This document shows positions 10,850-22,359 of a DNA stretch of 64,000 nucleotides, piece by piece. Origin of the DNA: Chinchilla lanigera. Its lineage: Eukaryota > Chordata > Mammalia > Rodentia > Chinchillidae. Position numbers and translations under genes: made by a program. The notes under the pieces were generated by a model. It was not told the DNA's origin. It was given only the letters and a program-made list of their open reading frames with translations, and made no database searches. The stretch is taken from assembly GCF_000276665.1 (NCBI RefSeq), contig NW_004955435.1, positions 7,587,356-7,651,355 on the forward strand. The letters run 5' to 3'. The first letter of the stretch is position 1. Every line of letters starts with the position of its first letter.

Positions 10850-13230
10850 ATCTTTAAATAAACTTTAATTTAATTTTTTAAAAGCTGTGGAAATATGCAA
10901 AAATTGTGAATATTGTGCAGAGTGTTCTCATTTTTAACACATCCAAATTCCTCTACTGTGAACATCTGCATTAGTTTGGAACAGCTGTCAAAAATAATAA
11001 ATCACTATTCATACATTATTACTACATAAAGTTCATACTTTACTGATTCATTTTGTTTTAGCCTAATGTTCATTATTTGTTCCAGGAGCTCACCTGGGAT
11101 GGCTCCTTACATTTCACGACCACGTAGCAGTAGTTTCCTCCAGATTGTGAGTTCCTTATCTTTCCTTGATAGCACTGATCTTTAGGATTTTGAAAAGTAA
11201 CTAGTCATCTATTATAGAACATCCCTCAACTCTGATTTTTTAATGTATGATTGTACAAAGATATGCACTTAGGGAAGGACAGCGTGGAGGTAAAGTATAG
11301 TTCTTCATAATTTATGTCAAGACTGTAGGCTGCCAACATGACCTATATTTGTTGGTGTTAACCTTGACTATGGCTGACAGAGTGTGTGCAGTTTCTCCAC
11401 TGGAAAGCCATTCTCCTTTTCTTTCCCATGCTGCTCTTGGAAGTAGGTCACTGTGTGTAGACATATTTGAAGTTAGGCAATATGTCCATCTTTTTTGAGA
11501 AAGGAATACCTATGTAAATTATCGGCATAGCAGCACTGTCTTTTCTTTACCAATTATTTGAAGTCAGTCATTTACTTATGTCATTACAGTTCATGGATAT
11601 TTATTTTGTATTTTAAGTTTAAGTCAATATTACCTTTATTTTGTGGCTGAAACTTTCCAGCTTTGGCCATTTGGACATGTTTTGTTGGCTCCTGATTCTT
11701 TTTTGCCAAAGTCCCACCATTATTTTGTGAGTTCTTCCCTCTTTTCTGGCACTACAAAATGTTCCAAACTCTTCCTATATACCTTCTGGCCCTCGAATCA
11801 CTTGTTTCTGCAAGAATCTTTGGTTCCTTTTAATCGAGAATCATCGTTAATTGAGAGCGGTGTGCTTGGCGTTCTTGTGTGTGGTAGTCTGATTCCTGTT
11901 TTGATGGTTGTTCCTGACAGTCTTACAAAGCACCCGCCCTTCTTTCCCTTTTGTCCCACATCTGGGACACTAAGAAAGTTCCCACATACAAAAGGAAGAC
12001 TTAGAAGGGTCAGACCAAGCAATGTCCATCTATCCCTTCTGTGTGCAGCTGGGATTGATCACCCAGCACCAGGCACCAACCACGGTAAAACCAAAACCTC
12101 TTCACAAACTCAGTCTTTTCTGATCTACTTGAGAGTCTGAGTTACCTTCCCTTGCTGCTTTATGTGACTAGTGAATTTTTTTTTTAAATCTTCTTGGAGT
12201 ATAATTGGAATCATTAGTCTCAACATCTAAATAAAGTTTTGTATAAAGAATTGGTTCTATTGCTGAAAGAGGCAACCACAAGACACTATTGCTACTACAG
12301 TGTTATTTCTCCTAGGCTGGGTTTGCTGAAACAAGCAAAGAAATATGTGTTCATATACTAACCTGTGTATATATACGTCTGTAAAATTATAAAAACATAT
12401 ACATTCATTTGTATCTACATGAAGTCAAACATGAATTCAAATTGACATCTTCCAAGGCTAAATCAGTAATACATGTAGTATTTGAGTCTACATGTCCTTT
12501 CTTGTCCTTAACCTCCTGCTCCAGTAGCGAGAAGTCTGGCTCTCACATTCACCATACACTTGCTGATTTTTTTTCCAGTACACATGTATAGTGGTTTCTT
12601 AACCTCTACATATATATTAAACTTGTCAGACTTGGCATTCTAAACTGGAATTCCTCCAGTCTCATAAAGGCTTCTTTGTTTTACTTGTATAGTTTAACTC
12701 TACTGTATGGCTATGTGAGTTTTGATATCTGTAAAACATAGTCTTTACACCACTGCAACGTCATACAGAATAGTTTCATCATCCCAAAATATCTCACATT
12801 TCACCTAACCAAAGCTCTCACATGCCCAATTCCTTAACAACTGATGTATTTACCACCTCTAGTTTTTGAATTTCAGAATATCAAAATTCTAAAATGCATA
12901 TTGAATGTCTTTTCAGTATGTATCCTTTTAGACTGGGTTTCTTCATTTACCAATGTGTCTTAAAGAATCTTCTACCCTTTTGTGTGATTCAATAGATTAT
13001 GCTTTTCTGCTGCTGAGTATTATTCCACAGTATGGGTATACCATGCTTTATTTAACCACTAACCTATTGAAAGGCATCTTGGCTGCTTTCAGTACTTGAA
13101 AATAATAAATATGAACAAGGTTTCTGTGGAAGTTCTTGGGCAAGATGTTGTTATACTTTCAAATCTTTTTAGTAAGTGCCTGAGAATGTGAAAATTTGGA
13201 AAATTATGTTGGAAAATTTCATAAAGCTGT
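10850..13230 (-). mobile_element. Ancient LINE-1 (L1M), 3' segment
   Basis: The plus strand reads as an antisense L1M 3' region over more than 2 kb, with landmarks in consensus order. These include CATTAGTTTGGAACAGCTGTCA, TTCCAGGAGCTCACCTGGGATG, TTGTTGGTGTTAACCTTGACTA, CTTTGGCCATTTGGACATG, TGAGTATTATTCCACAGTATGG and AACCTATTGAAAGGCATCTTGGCTGC. It is interrupted at 13230 by a MaLR provirus and resumes at 15633 in register (GTTTAACTTTGAAAGAAATTGGCAAACTC). The 165-codon frame 11643-12140 and the 114-codon frame 10505-10849 are chance frames antisense to or beside this element. Confidence 0.8.
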
Positions 13231-13463
13231 TGTCTGGGTTACTTCCCTTTCATTACTAAGACAAGATATTCAACACCCAAAATGAAGGAAGGAAAGGTTT
13301 ATTTAGCTTACAGTTTGTGGAGGTTTCAGTCCATACTTGGCTGGCTCCGAGGCAGAAGGTAGCAAAGTAACAAGAGCAAAGGGGGAAACGACAGCTGAAC
13401 AGCAAACAGCCAGAACAAAAGGGAGGAATGGTGGGAAGCAGCCTCTTTCCCTCCCTTACATTG
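13231..13463 (-). repeat. MaLR 3' LTR (left copy), cut by assembly gap
   Basis: Aligns to the right LTR from its first bases TGTCT to the CCTCCCTTAC block before the run of N. By comparison with the right LTR, about 166 further LTR bases are expected inside the gap. Confidence 0.85.
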
Positions 13464-13863
13464 NNNNNNNNNNNNNNNNNNNNNNNNNNNNNNNNNNNNN
13501 NNNNNNNNNNNNNNNNNNNNNNNNNNNNNNNNNNNNNNNNNNNNNNNNNNNNNNNNNNNNNNNNNNNNNNNNNNNNNNNNNNNNNNNNNNNNNNNNNNNN
13601 NNNNNNNNNNNNNNNNNNNNNNNNNNNNNNNNNNNNNNNNNNNNNNNNNNNNNNNNNNNNNNNNNNNNNNNNNNNNNNNNNNNNNNNNNNNNNNNNNNNN
13701 NNNNNNNNNNNNNNNNNNNNNNNNNNNNNNNNNNNNNNNNNNNNNNNNNNNNNNNNNNNNNNNNNNNNNNNNNNNNNNNNNNNNNNNNNNNNNNNNNNNN
13801 NNNNNNNNNNNNNNNNNNNNNNNNNNNNNNNNNNNNNNNNNNNNNNNNNNNNNNNNNNNNNNN
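13464..13863. other. Assembly gap (400 N)
   Basis: Run of N. The structure around it predicts about 166 bp of remaining LTR and about 230 bp of MaLR internal sequence, so the stated size is plausible. Confidence 0.98.
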
Positions 13864-15233
13864 AGATGTAAGGCAAACTCTTTAGTTATAAGCCCCCATA
13901 CAAATGAAAAGTTAAACACTTCCAGCATTCAATGGCACAAAACAAGCAGTACCATTCCAAAAGGTACAAACAGGGGGATACAGAGCATTGGGACCAAAGC
14001 AAGTCCAAAATCCAGCAGGGCTAACGTTATGTCCTGTAGTTCCATGTCCAGCATCTGAAGCAATCTGTGGCACACTGTGAGCCCCAAAGGGCTTGCATGA
14101 GTCCACCCCATGGCACTTCTGGTGGTTACAGCTTCCATGGGTTCTCTCTTAGGCCTGCTTTGCTCCCTCCTTGCAGCTTTCCTCAGATGATCCATAGTCT
14201 TGGCTTTTCTAAACTTCTGAGGTCTCTAGTGCACATTTTGCTTCACACTCACAGCTTCACACACTGCCCTCTCAGGGGCACACTGCCTGGCCTCCCAGGC
14301 CTTCTGAAATCTAGGTGGAAGCCTCTTGACCCTCAGAACTCTTGCATTCTCCATGCACCTAAAGCCAGGGCCACAGGGATGATGCCAAGGTCTGCTGCCA
14401 CCTGGAGCAGTAGCCAAGCTTTCCTCTCTCTTGGCCATAGGGGTCAAGTGCCTGGATCGCTGGGCACTCTGAATCCAATTCTGAGGAACAAATTCTCTTT
14501 GCTGCCACCATTCTGGAACCTGGTGTGGCTGCCTCCGCCATTCGGGAACATGGCGCTCTGTGGCTTCCTTCTCAAGGCAAGGTCTTTTGCCTTTGCAGTT
14601 TTGAGGCTGCAAAGGGCACAGACTTGCTGCTTGTGGTGCCCTCAGGCCATCTTTTCCATTTTTTTGTTCCTTCTCAGCAACAGAGGTCTCCTAAGCCTTA
14701 TGTTTGCAGTCCACAGCTTTACTGGAGCTTCCTTTCCAGCCAAACTCAAATTTTAAATCATCCTGCTGGGCTCCTTGCTCTTGATTTTCAATGTAAATCT
14801 GGCTAAAAGCCCCCAACAAAAGCCATGCCACTTCCCCAACATTCGACTGCCTAGAAATTTCTTTTGCCAGATTAATCAGTCCTCTGCCACCCTTAATCTA
14901 AATCTCAGGCAAAGTCTCTGGACACGAGCAAAATACAGACAAACTTTCTGCCAAGCCATAACACACATTATCTGGAGTCCAACAACCAATGAAGTCCTTC
15001 TTCCCAACAGAATCCTCCCAAACCCAGTCTTTACCAGCAGGATTTCTATCAACTTTCTGATCTGAGCTCTGACCGGAAACTCCCAGACAGAACAACCGAA
15101 GGCGTTCGAGCTCTGCTCTTTCAGGCCATGTCTCTGAACCTTTCCATGCTCTTCCCACAAACCATTTCCCAAGGCTCTTGAACAAATGGTCAGGTATAGT
15201 CACAGCAACGACCCCACTCCTGGTACCAAATAC
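13864..15233 (-). repeat. MaLR internal region
   Basis: GC-richer, non-coding internal sequence. Its left part (TAGTTATAAGCCCCC, CAAGTCCAAAATCCAGCAGG) and right part (AATGGTCAGGTATAGTCACAGCAA) have counterparts in the second MaLR copy at 40147-42604. Confidence 0.8.
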
Positions 15234-15632
15234 TGTCTTAGTTACTTCTCTCTTGGTGCTGAGACAAAATACCCAACACCCAAAATGACAGAAGGGAAGG
15301 TTTATTTAGCTTACAGTTTGTGGAGGTTTCAGTCCATACTTGGCTGGCTCCTAGGGAGAAGATAACAAAGCAAAAAGAGCAAAGGGGTGAATGGCAGCTG
15401 AACAGCAAACAGCCAGAGAAAAATGGAGGAATGGTGGCAAGCAGCCTCTTCCCCTCCCTTACTTTGTAAACAGTCTACCCTCACCTAAGGGGCCTGTAGC
15501 TGTCACATAATCTCCATGCCCTCCTCTTCCACAGGCTCAGGATGTATACAAAGTAAGCACCCTGGCTTCCTGCTGAGTCACTTAGCCAAACCTCTAGACT
15601 CCCCAAGTTGACACAAGGTATGAACCATAATA
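15234..15632 (-). repeat. MaLR 5' LTR (right copy)
   Basis: 399-bp LTR, minus orientation, starting TGTCTTAGTTACTTC on the plus strand. The outer end reads ...AACCATAATA, so the canonical terminal CA appears as TA, probably one C-to-T change. Confidence 0.85.
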
Positions 15633-16680
15633 GCTGTTTAACTTTGAAAGAAATTGGCAAACTCTGTTTCAAAGTGCATGTATCAAGGGCTGGGGACATA
15701 TCTCAGTGGCCCAAGTGCCTGCTTGGCAAGCTCAAGGTCTTGAGTTCAATTCCTGGTATCAAAAAAAATAAAAGTCAGAAAAACAAAGTGCATGGATCAG
15801 TTTCTGTTTTATCAATAAGAAATAAGTGTCTGGTGCTCCATATCCTTGTCATCAATAGGATCAAGTTTTATTTTATGTTAGTATTTCTAATAGATATGTA
15901 ATGGTATGCTATCATTGTTTTAACCTGCATTTCTGCAGTGACAAAGAAGGTTGACAGTCTTTTAATTTCCATTCGATTTTTTGACCATTTTCCACCTGTA
16001 TGTCTTCTGTCACGAGAAATCTGTTCAGTTCTTTTGTCTACCATGTAATTTTCACTTTCTATTGAGTTTCAACAGCTCTGTGGTTTTGTATTCATGTCTT
16101 TTTCAAATGATTTTGGGAACTCTTCCTATTCTGTACCATATTCCTTTCCCTGTAGTATCTCTCACATATAGGAAGTTTTCAGTTTTTGTAAAGTCTAAAT
16201 TAGCAATGCTTCTCTTCTGTGGATCATGCTTTTGATATTATATCTAAAAATATCTTCTATTTTTTCTATAAGTTAATAATACTGTATTTTGTATTTAGAG
16301 CTCTGATGTACTTTGAGCTAATTTTTGTATAAGATCTAAATTCAGTTTTTAGGACTATTTTTTAAACATGGATGAAGAAATTTTTCAGAACTATTTGTTG
16401 GGAAAAAAACTGTCCTTTTTCCAGTTAATGACCTCAGAACTTTGTCAAAATCACCTGACCCTTCCGCCCTCCTTCTGGACTTTTAATTCAGTACCATTGA
16501 ATTATATATCTGTTCTTTTATCAATACCACATGTTCTTGATTACTGTCATTTTATAAATCATGAAAATTGATAGAATGCATTCTCAAACTTTGTTCCTAT
16601 TCAACAGTTTGCCAGTATCTACAAAATAGATTAAGTAATTTTATTGAAGTCATGTTAAATCAATAGATCAAACAGGGAAG
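15633..16680 (-). mobile_element. Ancient LINE-1 (L1M), continuation after MaLR
   Basis: Resumes the L1M sequence broken at 13230. Antisense L1 landmarks follow in order: TGCTATCATTGTTTTAACCTGCATTTC, a CTTTGAGCTAATTTTTGTATAAG block, GAACTATTTGTTGGGAAAAAAACTGTCC, GGACTTTTAATTCAGTACCATTGA and ATTACTGTCATTTTATAAATC. Contains a nested ID SINE (15686-15783). Confidence 0.78.
15686..15783 (+). mobile_element. ID-type SINE nested in L1M
   Basis: Starts GGGCTGGGGACATATCTCAG (A-box region), has GAGTTCAATTCCTGG (B box) and an A-rich tail. A 16-base target duplication with one mismatch flanks it: CAAAGTGCATGTATCA at 15670-15685 and CAAAGTGCATGGATCA at 15784-15799. The number of changes from other copies makes it one of the older ID insertions here. 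Confidence 0.92.
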
Positions 16681-16739
16681 AATTGCATAAAAATATTGAT
16701 TCCTTGACTGAGGTAGAATTTATTTCTCTCATACTGTTT

Positions 16740-17928
16740 TTTCTCCTTCATTTTTGAAAGACTACTGTATATAATATCCTAGGTTGCTGGGTGATTTTTC
16801 TTCTTTTTTAATACTGTGAATATTTCCTTTTTCATTCTTTTTCTTTGTATGGTTTCTCTCAAGTGCCTGTTATGATTTCTATTCTTATTCCTCTAGATTT
16901 AAGGTGCTTGCCTCTCCCCCAGCTTCCTGAAGATTTTCTCTGTTCTGTCTCCTGCAGGTTGAATACCACATTAGTTATGAGGCCTAACAAAGTACCACTG
17001 ATATTGGCTTAAAAAGATAATTTCATTCTCAGAACTCTGCGAGCTTACAATGCTGAAATCACAGTGTCAACTGGATTTTTTTCTCTCTGAACCACTACAC
17101 AACAGTTCTTTGCTTCCTCCTGTTTCTGAGAGTTTCTGGCAACATTGGCGTTCTTCAGCTTGCAGCTTCAGCTTTTAATCTCCACCTCTGTCATCACATG
17201 CCATTCTTTTATATGTTCCTATCACACTCTTTCTTGTGTATCTTTGTGTGTGTGTGAGTGCGAGCATGCACACACGCACTCACCCAAATTTCCCTTCTTT
17301 TGTAAGATAACACTGTTTGGCTGTGGCTTATTCTAATCTAAAAGCATTTCCTTTGCTCTATTTCCAAATTAGACCACACACAAACATCTATTAGTGGTCA
17401 GGAGTCAAACAGATTTTTTTTGAGGCATAAATTAATTCACAACAAATAACATATGCTTTAGTATGGGATTTCTTAATATGTACCTCCCTTGGTATTCTTT
17501 GAGCTTCTTGGAACATATAGAATCTTTCCTGCTCATTATTTCTTGAAATATTCCTGCAAATCCTTTCTTCAATTTTCCTAGTCTGTTATTCAAGTTAAGT
17601 GTATGTTATAACTTTTTATATGTTTCACAGTTCTTGGATGCTGGGGAGTATTTTTTCTTTTTGTTTTCATTTCTGTTTTCCATTTTTCTGTGTGAATTTC
17701 AAATTGTAAAGTTGCTCTTACATTTTCAAATGTAAATTCATTGATTTTTCTCAAATTCACTGATGTTTCTCCCACCATGTGTAGTTGTCTGAGGAGCCTA
17801 TCAAAGGTGCTCTTCAATTTTGTTATTGTTTTTACTTCTACCACTTCTTTGTCATTTTCTTAGTTTCCTTCACTGTAATTACGTTGCCCATCTATTCTCA
17901 CATGTTATCTACATTAACTAGAGCCCTC
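16740..17928 (-). mobile_element. Old LINE-1 (L1M-type) segment
   Basis: Antisense landmarks include GAGCTTCTTGGAACATATAG, CATTATTTCTTGAAATATTCC, CAGTTCTTGGATGCTGGGG, GAGGAGCCTATCAAAGGTGCTCTTCA and ACGTTGCCCATCTATTCTCACATG. It could be a second L1M copy rather than a continuation of the first; I cannot decide by eye. Orientation is from memory of the consensus. Confidence 0.55.
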
Positions 17929-18503
17929 TGTTGATTAATTGTAGGTTAAGGAATACCTAAAGGAGCAGCAGTATTTCTGGCTGTGTCTTGAGGGTGTTTC
18001 TTGTGAGATCTGCCTGTGAGTTGGTAGGCTAAGTGTGTGATACTCACCATCAGTATGTGTGGTTACCTTTCAGTGCACTGTGGGTCCAGTTAGAACAAAG
18101 AAAGCAAAAGGGCAGGAAAAGGGCAAAATTCTCTCTCCCCCCCAGTTCCCTTCCCCCTTCCTCCCTTTCTCCTCTGTTTTCTCTTTCTCAAAGCAAGTGC
18201 CCTCTTTTGCTTCTGGAAATCAGAATTCTCTGGAAGACCTCTGGAATCCAAAGCCTTTGCCCTTGGACTGAACGGCACAATCATCTTTCCTGGCTCTGAG
18301 GCATTTGAACTTGGATTGAGCCACACTGCTCAAATCTCATGATCTCCAGTTTGTGGATGGACTATCATAGAACAGCTCAGCTTCTGTTATTACCTATGCC
18401 AATTTCCTTAATAAATCTCATATATCCATATCTATAGCTATGTTTATGTCTACATCTGTAATTTAGACTACTTCTGACTTTCTAAAGAATGCTGACTAAC
18501 ACA
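17929..18503 (+). mobile_element. MLT2-like (ERVL) LTR
   Basis: LTR running TGTTGATTAATTG to CTGACTAACACA. Internal landmarks: CTGTGTCTTGAGGGTGTTTC, GCCTGTGAGTTGGTAGGCTAAGTG, AGTTAGAACAAAGAAAGCAAAAGGGC, a C-rich block and CCAATTTCCTTAATAAATCTC with AATAAA. L1 sequence is recognisable on both sides, so it inserted into the L1. No convincing 5-bp duplication remains. Confidence 0.75.
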
Positions 18504-19991
18504 AGCTCTGAAAATAGTTATTTTACCTTAAGTATTAATTCCTATATCTAAGTCATATTTGAGTCTAATTCTGATGATCTCGCTTAAGGCTATGCTTATA
18601 TATTTGTTCTTGCCTTTTGCCATGACTTGTACATTGTTACTGAAAGCCAGAGATATTTATGTTAAACTAACTGAGATAATTTAACTTTCAGTGTGAAGAT
18701 TATGTTCATGGTGCTAGGAGTTGGGATGTTGAGAGTTTACTGCAATTTTAGGTACCAGAGGATCCATACCCAACTTGTTACTGGAGCGTTCTGTGGACAG
18801 AACATTGGAGACCCTTTATCTTATAGTCAGCTTCAATCCTCCACCCAAAGAGTGGGCTCTTATTAACTTACTGGAACATTTAAATGGTAATTTTGACACA
18901 TAGCTGGAACCGGACAGTGCAAAAATTCAAGTGAGAAGTTTTTATAAGTTGTGAGACACACAGTGTATTCTTTAACCTCCAAGTTCAGTCTTTCAGTAAG
19001 TTCTTTCCTCTGGATCTTCACATGTCTTAGCATCCTGTTTCTAGCTGTAGATTTCACTTTTATCTTGACCCTGTTGGTCTCCCTTTCTGTAGCAATCTCA
19101 AATCTATTTCCTTGGAGCCTTCTTTGCTGTAAGTTATATACATATATTTTTCACTTGGGAAAGACCAGAAGGCTGGAAGGGCTGAACTTCCTGTAGCTGA
19201 TATAAGGAATCAGACCTGTGTTTCAGAGAAGTTCTTTATTCTCTAGAAAATATTCCTTTGTTTTGGAGAGTACAGTGGATGTGTAAGACAATGTTTAGTC
19301 TCTCCCTCACCCTTCCAGGAACACCAGGACATCTTTCTCAAATACCCACTGTGAGAAATTGTTCGAGTTCCTAGAGGGAAAGCCCAAAGGAGTGAGCTGG
19401 ACTTCTTCAGACTATGACAAAAATAAGCTTCTTGCTTTTAAATTTTCCACAATTTGTCCTCAGTCATATGGAAAATACATTGGTGTATTCTTGCAAGGTT
19501 AAAGTTCCATTGGCAGTACCTACTCCAAGTAAGCAGATGTCAGTGTGTGCATCTCTCTGGGTGTGTCTATCTTTCCACATTTTGCAGAAGTTGGCTAAGA
19601 AAAGTCTTTCATTTTCAGTTGGTCCAGCGATTTGTTGTAAGTGGAGGAATAGCGATATGTAAGCATTTTACATGATGGAGCTGAAACTAGAGATGTGGCA
19701 GAAACTATATGCAGACATTCTGGTTGGTGTACCTTGAAGTTTGACTTGGATCTCTTTCATGTATTTCACATCTCTAGCTAGTTTTCCAATATCTCGAATA
19801 CAGTACCTAGCAATTGATCTTGTATGCCAGTATTAACATTTTTATAAGCTTAGAGTTTACCTCTGTACCACTATGATTCATACATTTTATGCTTCCTTGC
19901 ATGCCTGATAAACTTCAATTAGATGCAAGACATTGTGAATTTTAAGTTGGTGGGTATGGGAATTTTTATGTAAGGGTACATATGTGTATAA

Positions 19992-20024
<33 letters not shown>

Positions 20025-20300
20025 GTTTATATTCTTGAGCTGTGGCTTTTGACAGTTATTTTGGAAGTTTTTAATCCTTTTGGGTCTTTTGTTTAAAATG
20101 CGTTAGATAGTGTGAAATGAGAATTTAGTCTAGGGCAAATTAGTCCTGTAGAAGAGAAGTGATGAAATATTCAGGTTTGCCTGGGATTTTTCTGGTTGTG
20201 TCATTAAACATCTCATGTTCCTGAGCCCCTTTCACACACAACCTGAGATCGGTTGGTCTGTACCGCTGCCGACAGAAAGCATTCTTGGGTGCTCTACTTA
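18504..20300 (-). mobile_element. Old LINE-1 (L1M-type), continuation
   Basis: Resumes after the LTR with GTCATATTTGAGTCTAATTCTGATG and CTTTTGCCATGACTTGTACATTG. Later blocks are TTGCATGCCTGATAAACTTCAATTAGATGCAAGACATTGTGAATTT, ATCCTTTTGGGTCTTTTGTTT and TTTAGTCTAGGGCAAATTAGTCC. These match an old antisense LINE consensus that I recall, but boundaries and exact family are uncertain. Confidence 0.5.
19997..20024. repeat. (TG)n microsatellite
   Basis: 28-base TG run preceded by TATA-rich sequence. Confidence 0.95.
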
Positions 20301-20789
20301 GTGCTCGGCCTGATACCCGGCACTGAGGAAGAGGGGAGAGCTCTGTGATGCAGGCTTCCTCCTTGACACAGGCTTCCGCTCTGCATAAGGGAAGCAGGTA
20401 CTTTTGGACTCTCCCTCATCGCTGGTGTTCTCTTCTGTGAACAAAAGTGTCACTTTCCCCGAGACTGTCAGGTTTTTTTCTCAGTTTAGCAGTTCTTTCC
20501 TGTTTCTATCTGGTTCTCCCCTTCCGTGGGACTGTTTGGAAATGCTTTCAAAAACAATTTCAAGGCAAAAGCACCCTGCACCTCAGTTTGTTTCTATATT
20601 TCTGGGATCACTATACTTTGCTTTCTAATGGCCTTGACAGCTTTTGCTGTATTCATTTTCCCACTATTTAATTGTTTCACATCTCTGTTGCTCTATCTTG
20701 ATTGAAAGCAGGAATCATTCTATTGGTTATTAATATGGTCTTGTTCATGCTGGCATTCACCATCAGACATGCTAAGAAGCTCTCTCTAA
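20301..20789. other. Unassigned sequence
   Basis: No gene seen. May be the degraded 5' part of the LINE on its left. Confidence 0.35.
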
Positions 20790-20945
20790 AGGATTTTGGA
20801 TGTTTTCCCCACAAAGAAATGACAATGTGTGAGCATATAAATATAAATACACTGGTTTGAACATTACGAAGTGTATATCTATCAAGACATTCCATAGTAC
20901 CCCACATATAAGTACAAATTCTTCATGCCAATTGAAAAACTAAAG
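20790..20945 (+). mobile_element. Old LINE-1 3' tail
   Basis: TTTTCCCCACAAAGAAATGACAATGTGTGAG, GGTTTGAACATTACGAAGTGTAT, ATCAAGACATTCCATAGTACCCCA and TTCATGCCAATTGAAAA correspond to the common 3' terminus of old L1M elements. Confidence 0.65.
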
Positions 20946-21339
20946 AAAAACGAAGAGAATAATTTCAAATCCATGTCAAAGCAAAATGTTTCTCCCCATA
21001 CTCATTCCCTTAGATAGCTTTTATCAGCTTTCAAACTATCACTAGATGATATCAGTATGTATTAGGATTTAGGCAAAGAAATACACCAGAATGAAAAATG
21101 TAATGAAAGCTTCACCTTGGTGTCAGGTAAAAGCACAATCCCTTAACCATTTCTACTCAAAAGTATGAAAGGGTAAACTTCTGTTGAAGATTTTCAGAAG
21201 AGAACTTAATATGCCCTGGCTACGTAGAGATGCCTCCAGATTTGTTTCTCTAGCTTTCATTTTTCCGTGTTTATCTATCAACACACTGAGATGTGAGTGC
21301 AGCTGTGGGTTGTTTGCACCTTGCACCAGCACCAGACCT
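20946..21339. other. Unassigned sequence
   Basis: No gene or named repeat seen. Confidence 0.4.
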
Positions 21340-21840
21340 TGACATCATCCAAATGATCCTGGTTTTGGAGCCATGGAGATTATAAGAGCTGCAAGCTCAT
21401 GGAAACTTCCACAAAGACTTCCAGGGGAGTCCAGGAAGCTGGGAAGACGGCGTGTATAACACTATTAGGTTCCCTGAAAACAACCCTAAGGCATGAAGAT
21501 GTGAGGGAAGCCAAACCAGCAACAGAGACTCCAGGAAGTTAGATATGCCAGTGCGGAGCGTCTGCCAAGGGAAACTGCAAGCAGCGAGCAGAGGCAGCCC
21601 CAGAAAGTGGCCCACATGGGCTGCAGCCAGCACTGTCTTAGGGACAGGGCTGCTTGAGGCCTGCAGCATTCCTGTCATGCCCCTGCACAGTCAATCCAAC
21701 TGCTGGACGTGGGCCGATGAGATTTGAGGTCTGCCCTGGTGGGATTTTTCTCGCTTTGCTCTGATCTTTGCTTTCTGTGCCCCTGTTTCTCCTCTCTGAG
21801 TGGGAATGTTTACCCTGGATATTGCTCAGCTTTCCAGCAG
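21340..21840 (+). mobile_element. MaLR internal fragment
   Basis: Plus-strand blocks CTAAGGCATGAAGATGTGAGGGAAGCCAAA, GTGCGGAGCGTCTGCCAAGGGAAACTGCAAGC, CCCACATGGGCTGCAGCC, GAGATTTGAGGTCTGCCCTG and GAGTGGGAATGTTTACCCTGG match MaLR internal sequence. It has no LTR of its own orientation attached. Confidence 0.6.
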
Positions 21841-21844
21841 AGAT

Positions 21845-22147
21845 GTAATTGGGCTCACAGTTTCAAAAACTTTAGTCAATGGTTGGCTGACTCCAAGGCA
21901 GAGAGGTGGTAGAGGGGTGTCGGGTGTGGTAGAGCAAAGCTGCTTACTTCCTGGTGGATGAGAAGCAGCTCTCGCGAGAGCTATGCCCTCCAAAGACGCC
22001 CCTCAGCAACCCACCTGCTCCAAGCGGGGTCCAGCGCTCACCAGCACACTCAACTCTGAATCTACTGAGGCGATAGCACAGCCATGACCCAGTCTCCCCT
22101 CCGTCAGTCTTAATCCAGTCAAGTTGATGGTTAAAATTAACCTGCAC
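21845..22147 (-). mobile_element. MaLR LTR, opposite orientation
   Basis: Plus-strand GGGCTCACAGTTTCAAAAACTTTAGTCAATGGTTGGCTGACTCC, CTGCTTACTTCCTGGTGGATGAGAAGCAG and CGCCCCTCAGCAACCCACCTGCTCCAA are antisense MaLR LTR landmarks. The far 3' end of the LTR is missing. Confidence 0.65.
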
Positions 22148-22359
22148 ACGTTATCCAATTGAATCTTGAAAATATGCAACTTTTAAAAAGTATTTGTACA
22201 GGGATTCCTCACTAAATTTGTCTTTAGTCTCAGAGGAGATTTTGGAATTGGACTTTACAGCAAGGCGGGATCTGCTAAGACACTGGAGATTCTTAGAGAT
22301 AGATTGTGTGTGTTCTGTACTGTGAGACAGTTGTGACCCTCTGGGGGTCTGGGAGAGGA

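Larger units (their letters stand above)
13231..15632 (-). mobile_element. MaLR provirus, full-length, two LTRs
   Basis: Two LTRs in minus orientation flank about 1.4-1.6 kb of internal sequence. Both LTRs show TTACTT..., GACAAAATACCCAACACCCA and GGTTTATTTAGCTTACAGTTTGTGGAGG, whose reverse complement has the AAATAAACC polyadenylation region. A 5-bp direct repeat GCTGT flanks the insertion (13226-13230 and 15633-15637). Removing it restores the surrounding L1M. The internal part next to the right LTR reads TGGTACCAGGAGTGGGG on the minus strand, the usual MaLR leader/primer-site region. There are no gag, pol or env frames, as expected for this non-autonomous group. The 229-codon plus frame 14067-14756 is antisense to it and is not a gene. 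Confidence 0.88.

Noticed and set aside
11643..12140. 165-codon plus-strand frame
   Set aside because: It is antisense to an ancient L1M 3' region whose landmarks are recognisable throughout.
13256..13928. Several long frames of about 150-206 codons
   Set aside because: Each is mostly translated N from the assembly gap.
14067..14756. 229-codon plus-strand frame, the longest gap-free frame in the window
   Set aside because: It lies entirely antisense to the internal region of the MaLR provirus. Low-complexity leucine/serine/proline-rich composition and no domain.
15481..15699. Minus frame across the LTR, L1 and SINE junction
   Set aside because: It crosses three different transposon boundaries and cannot be an ancestral coding frame.
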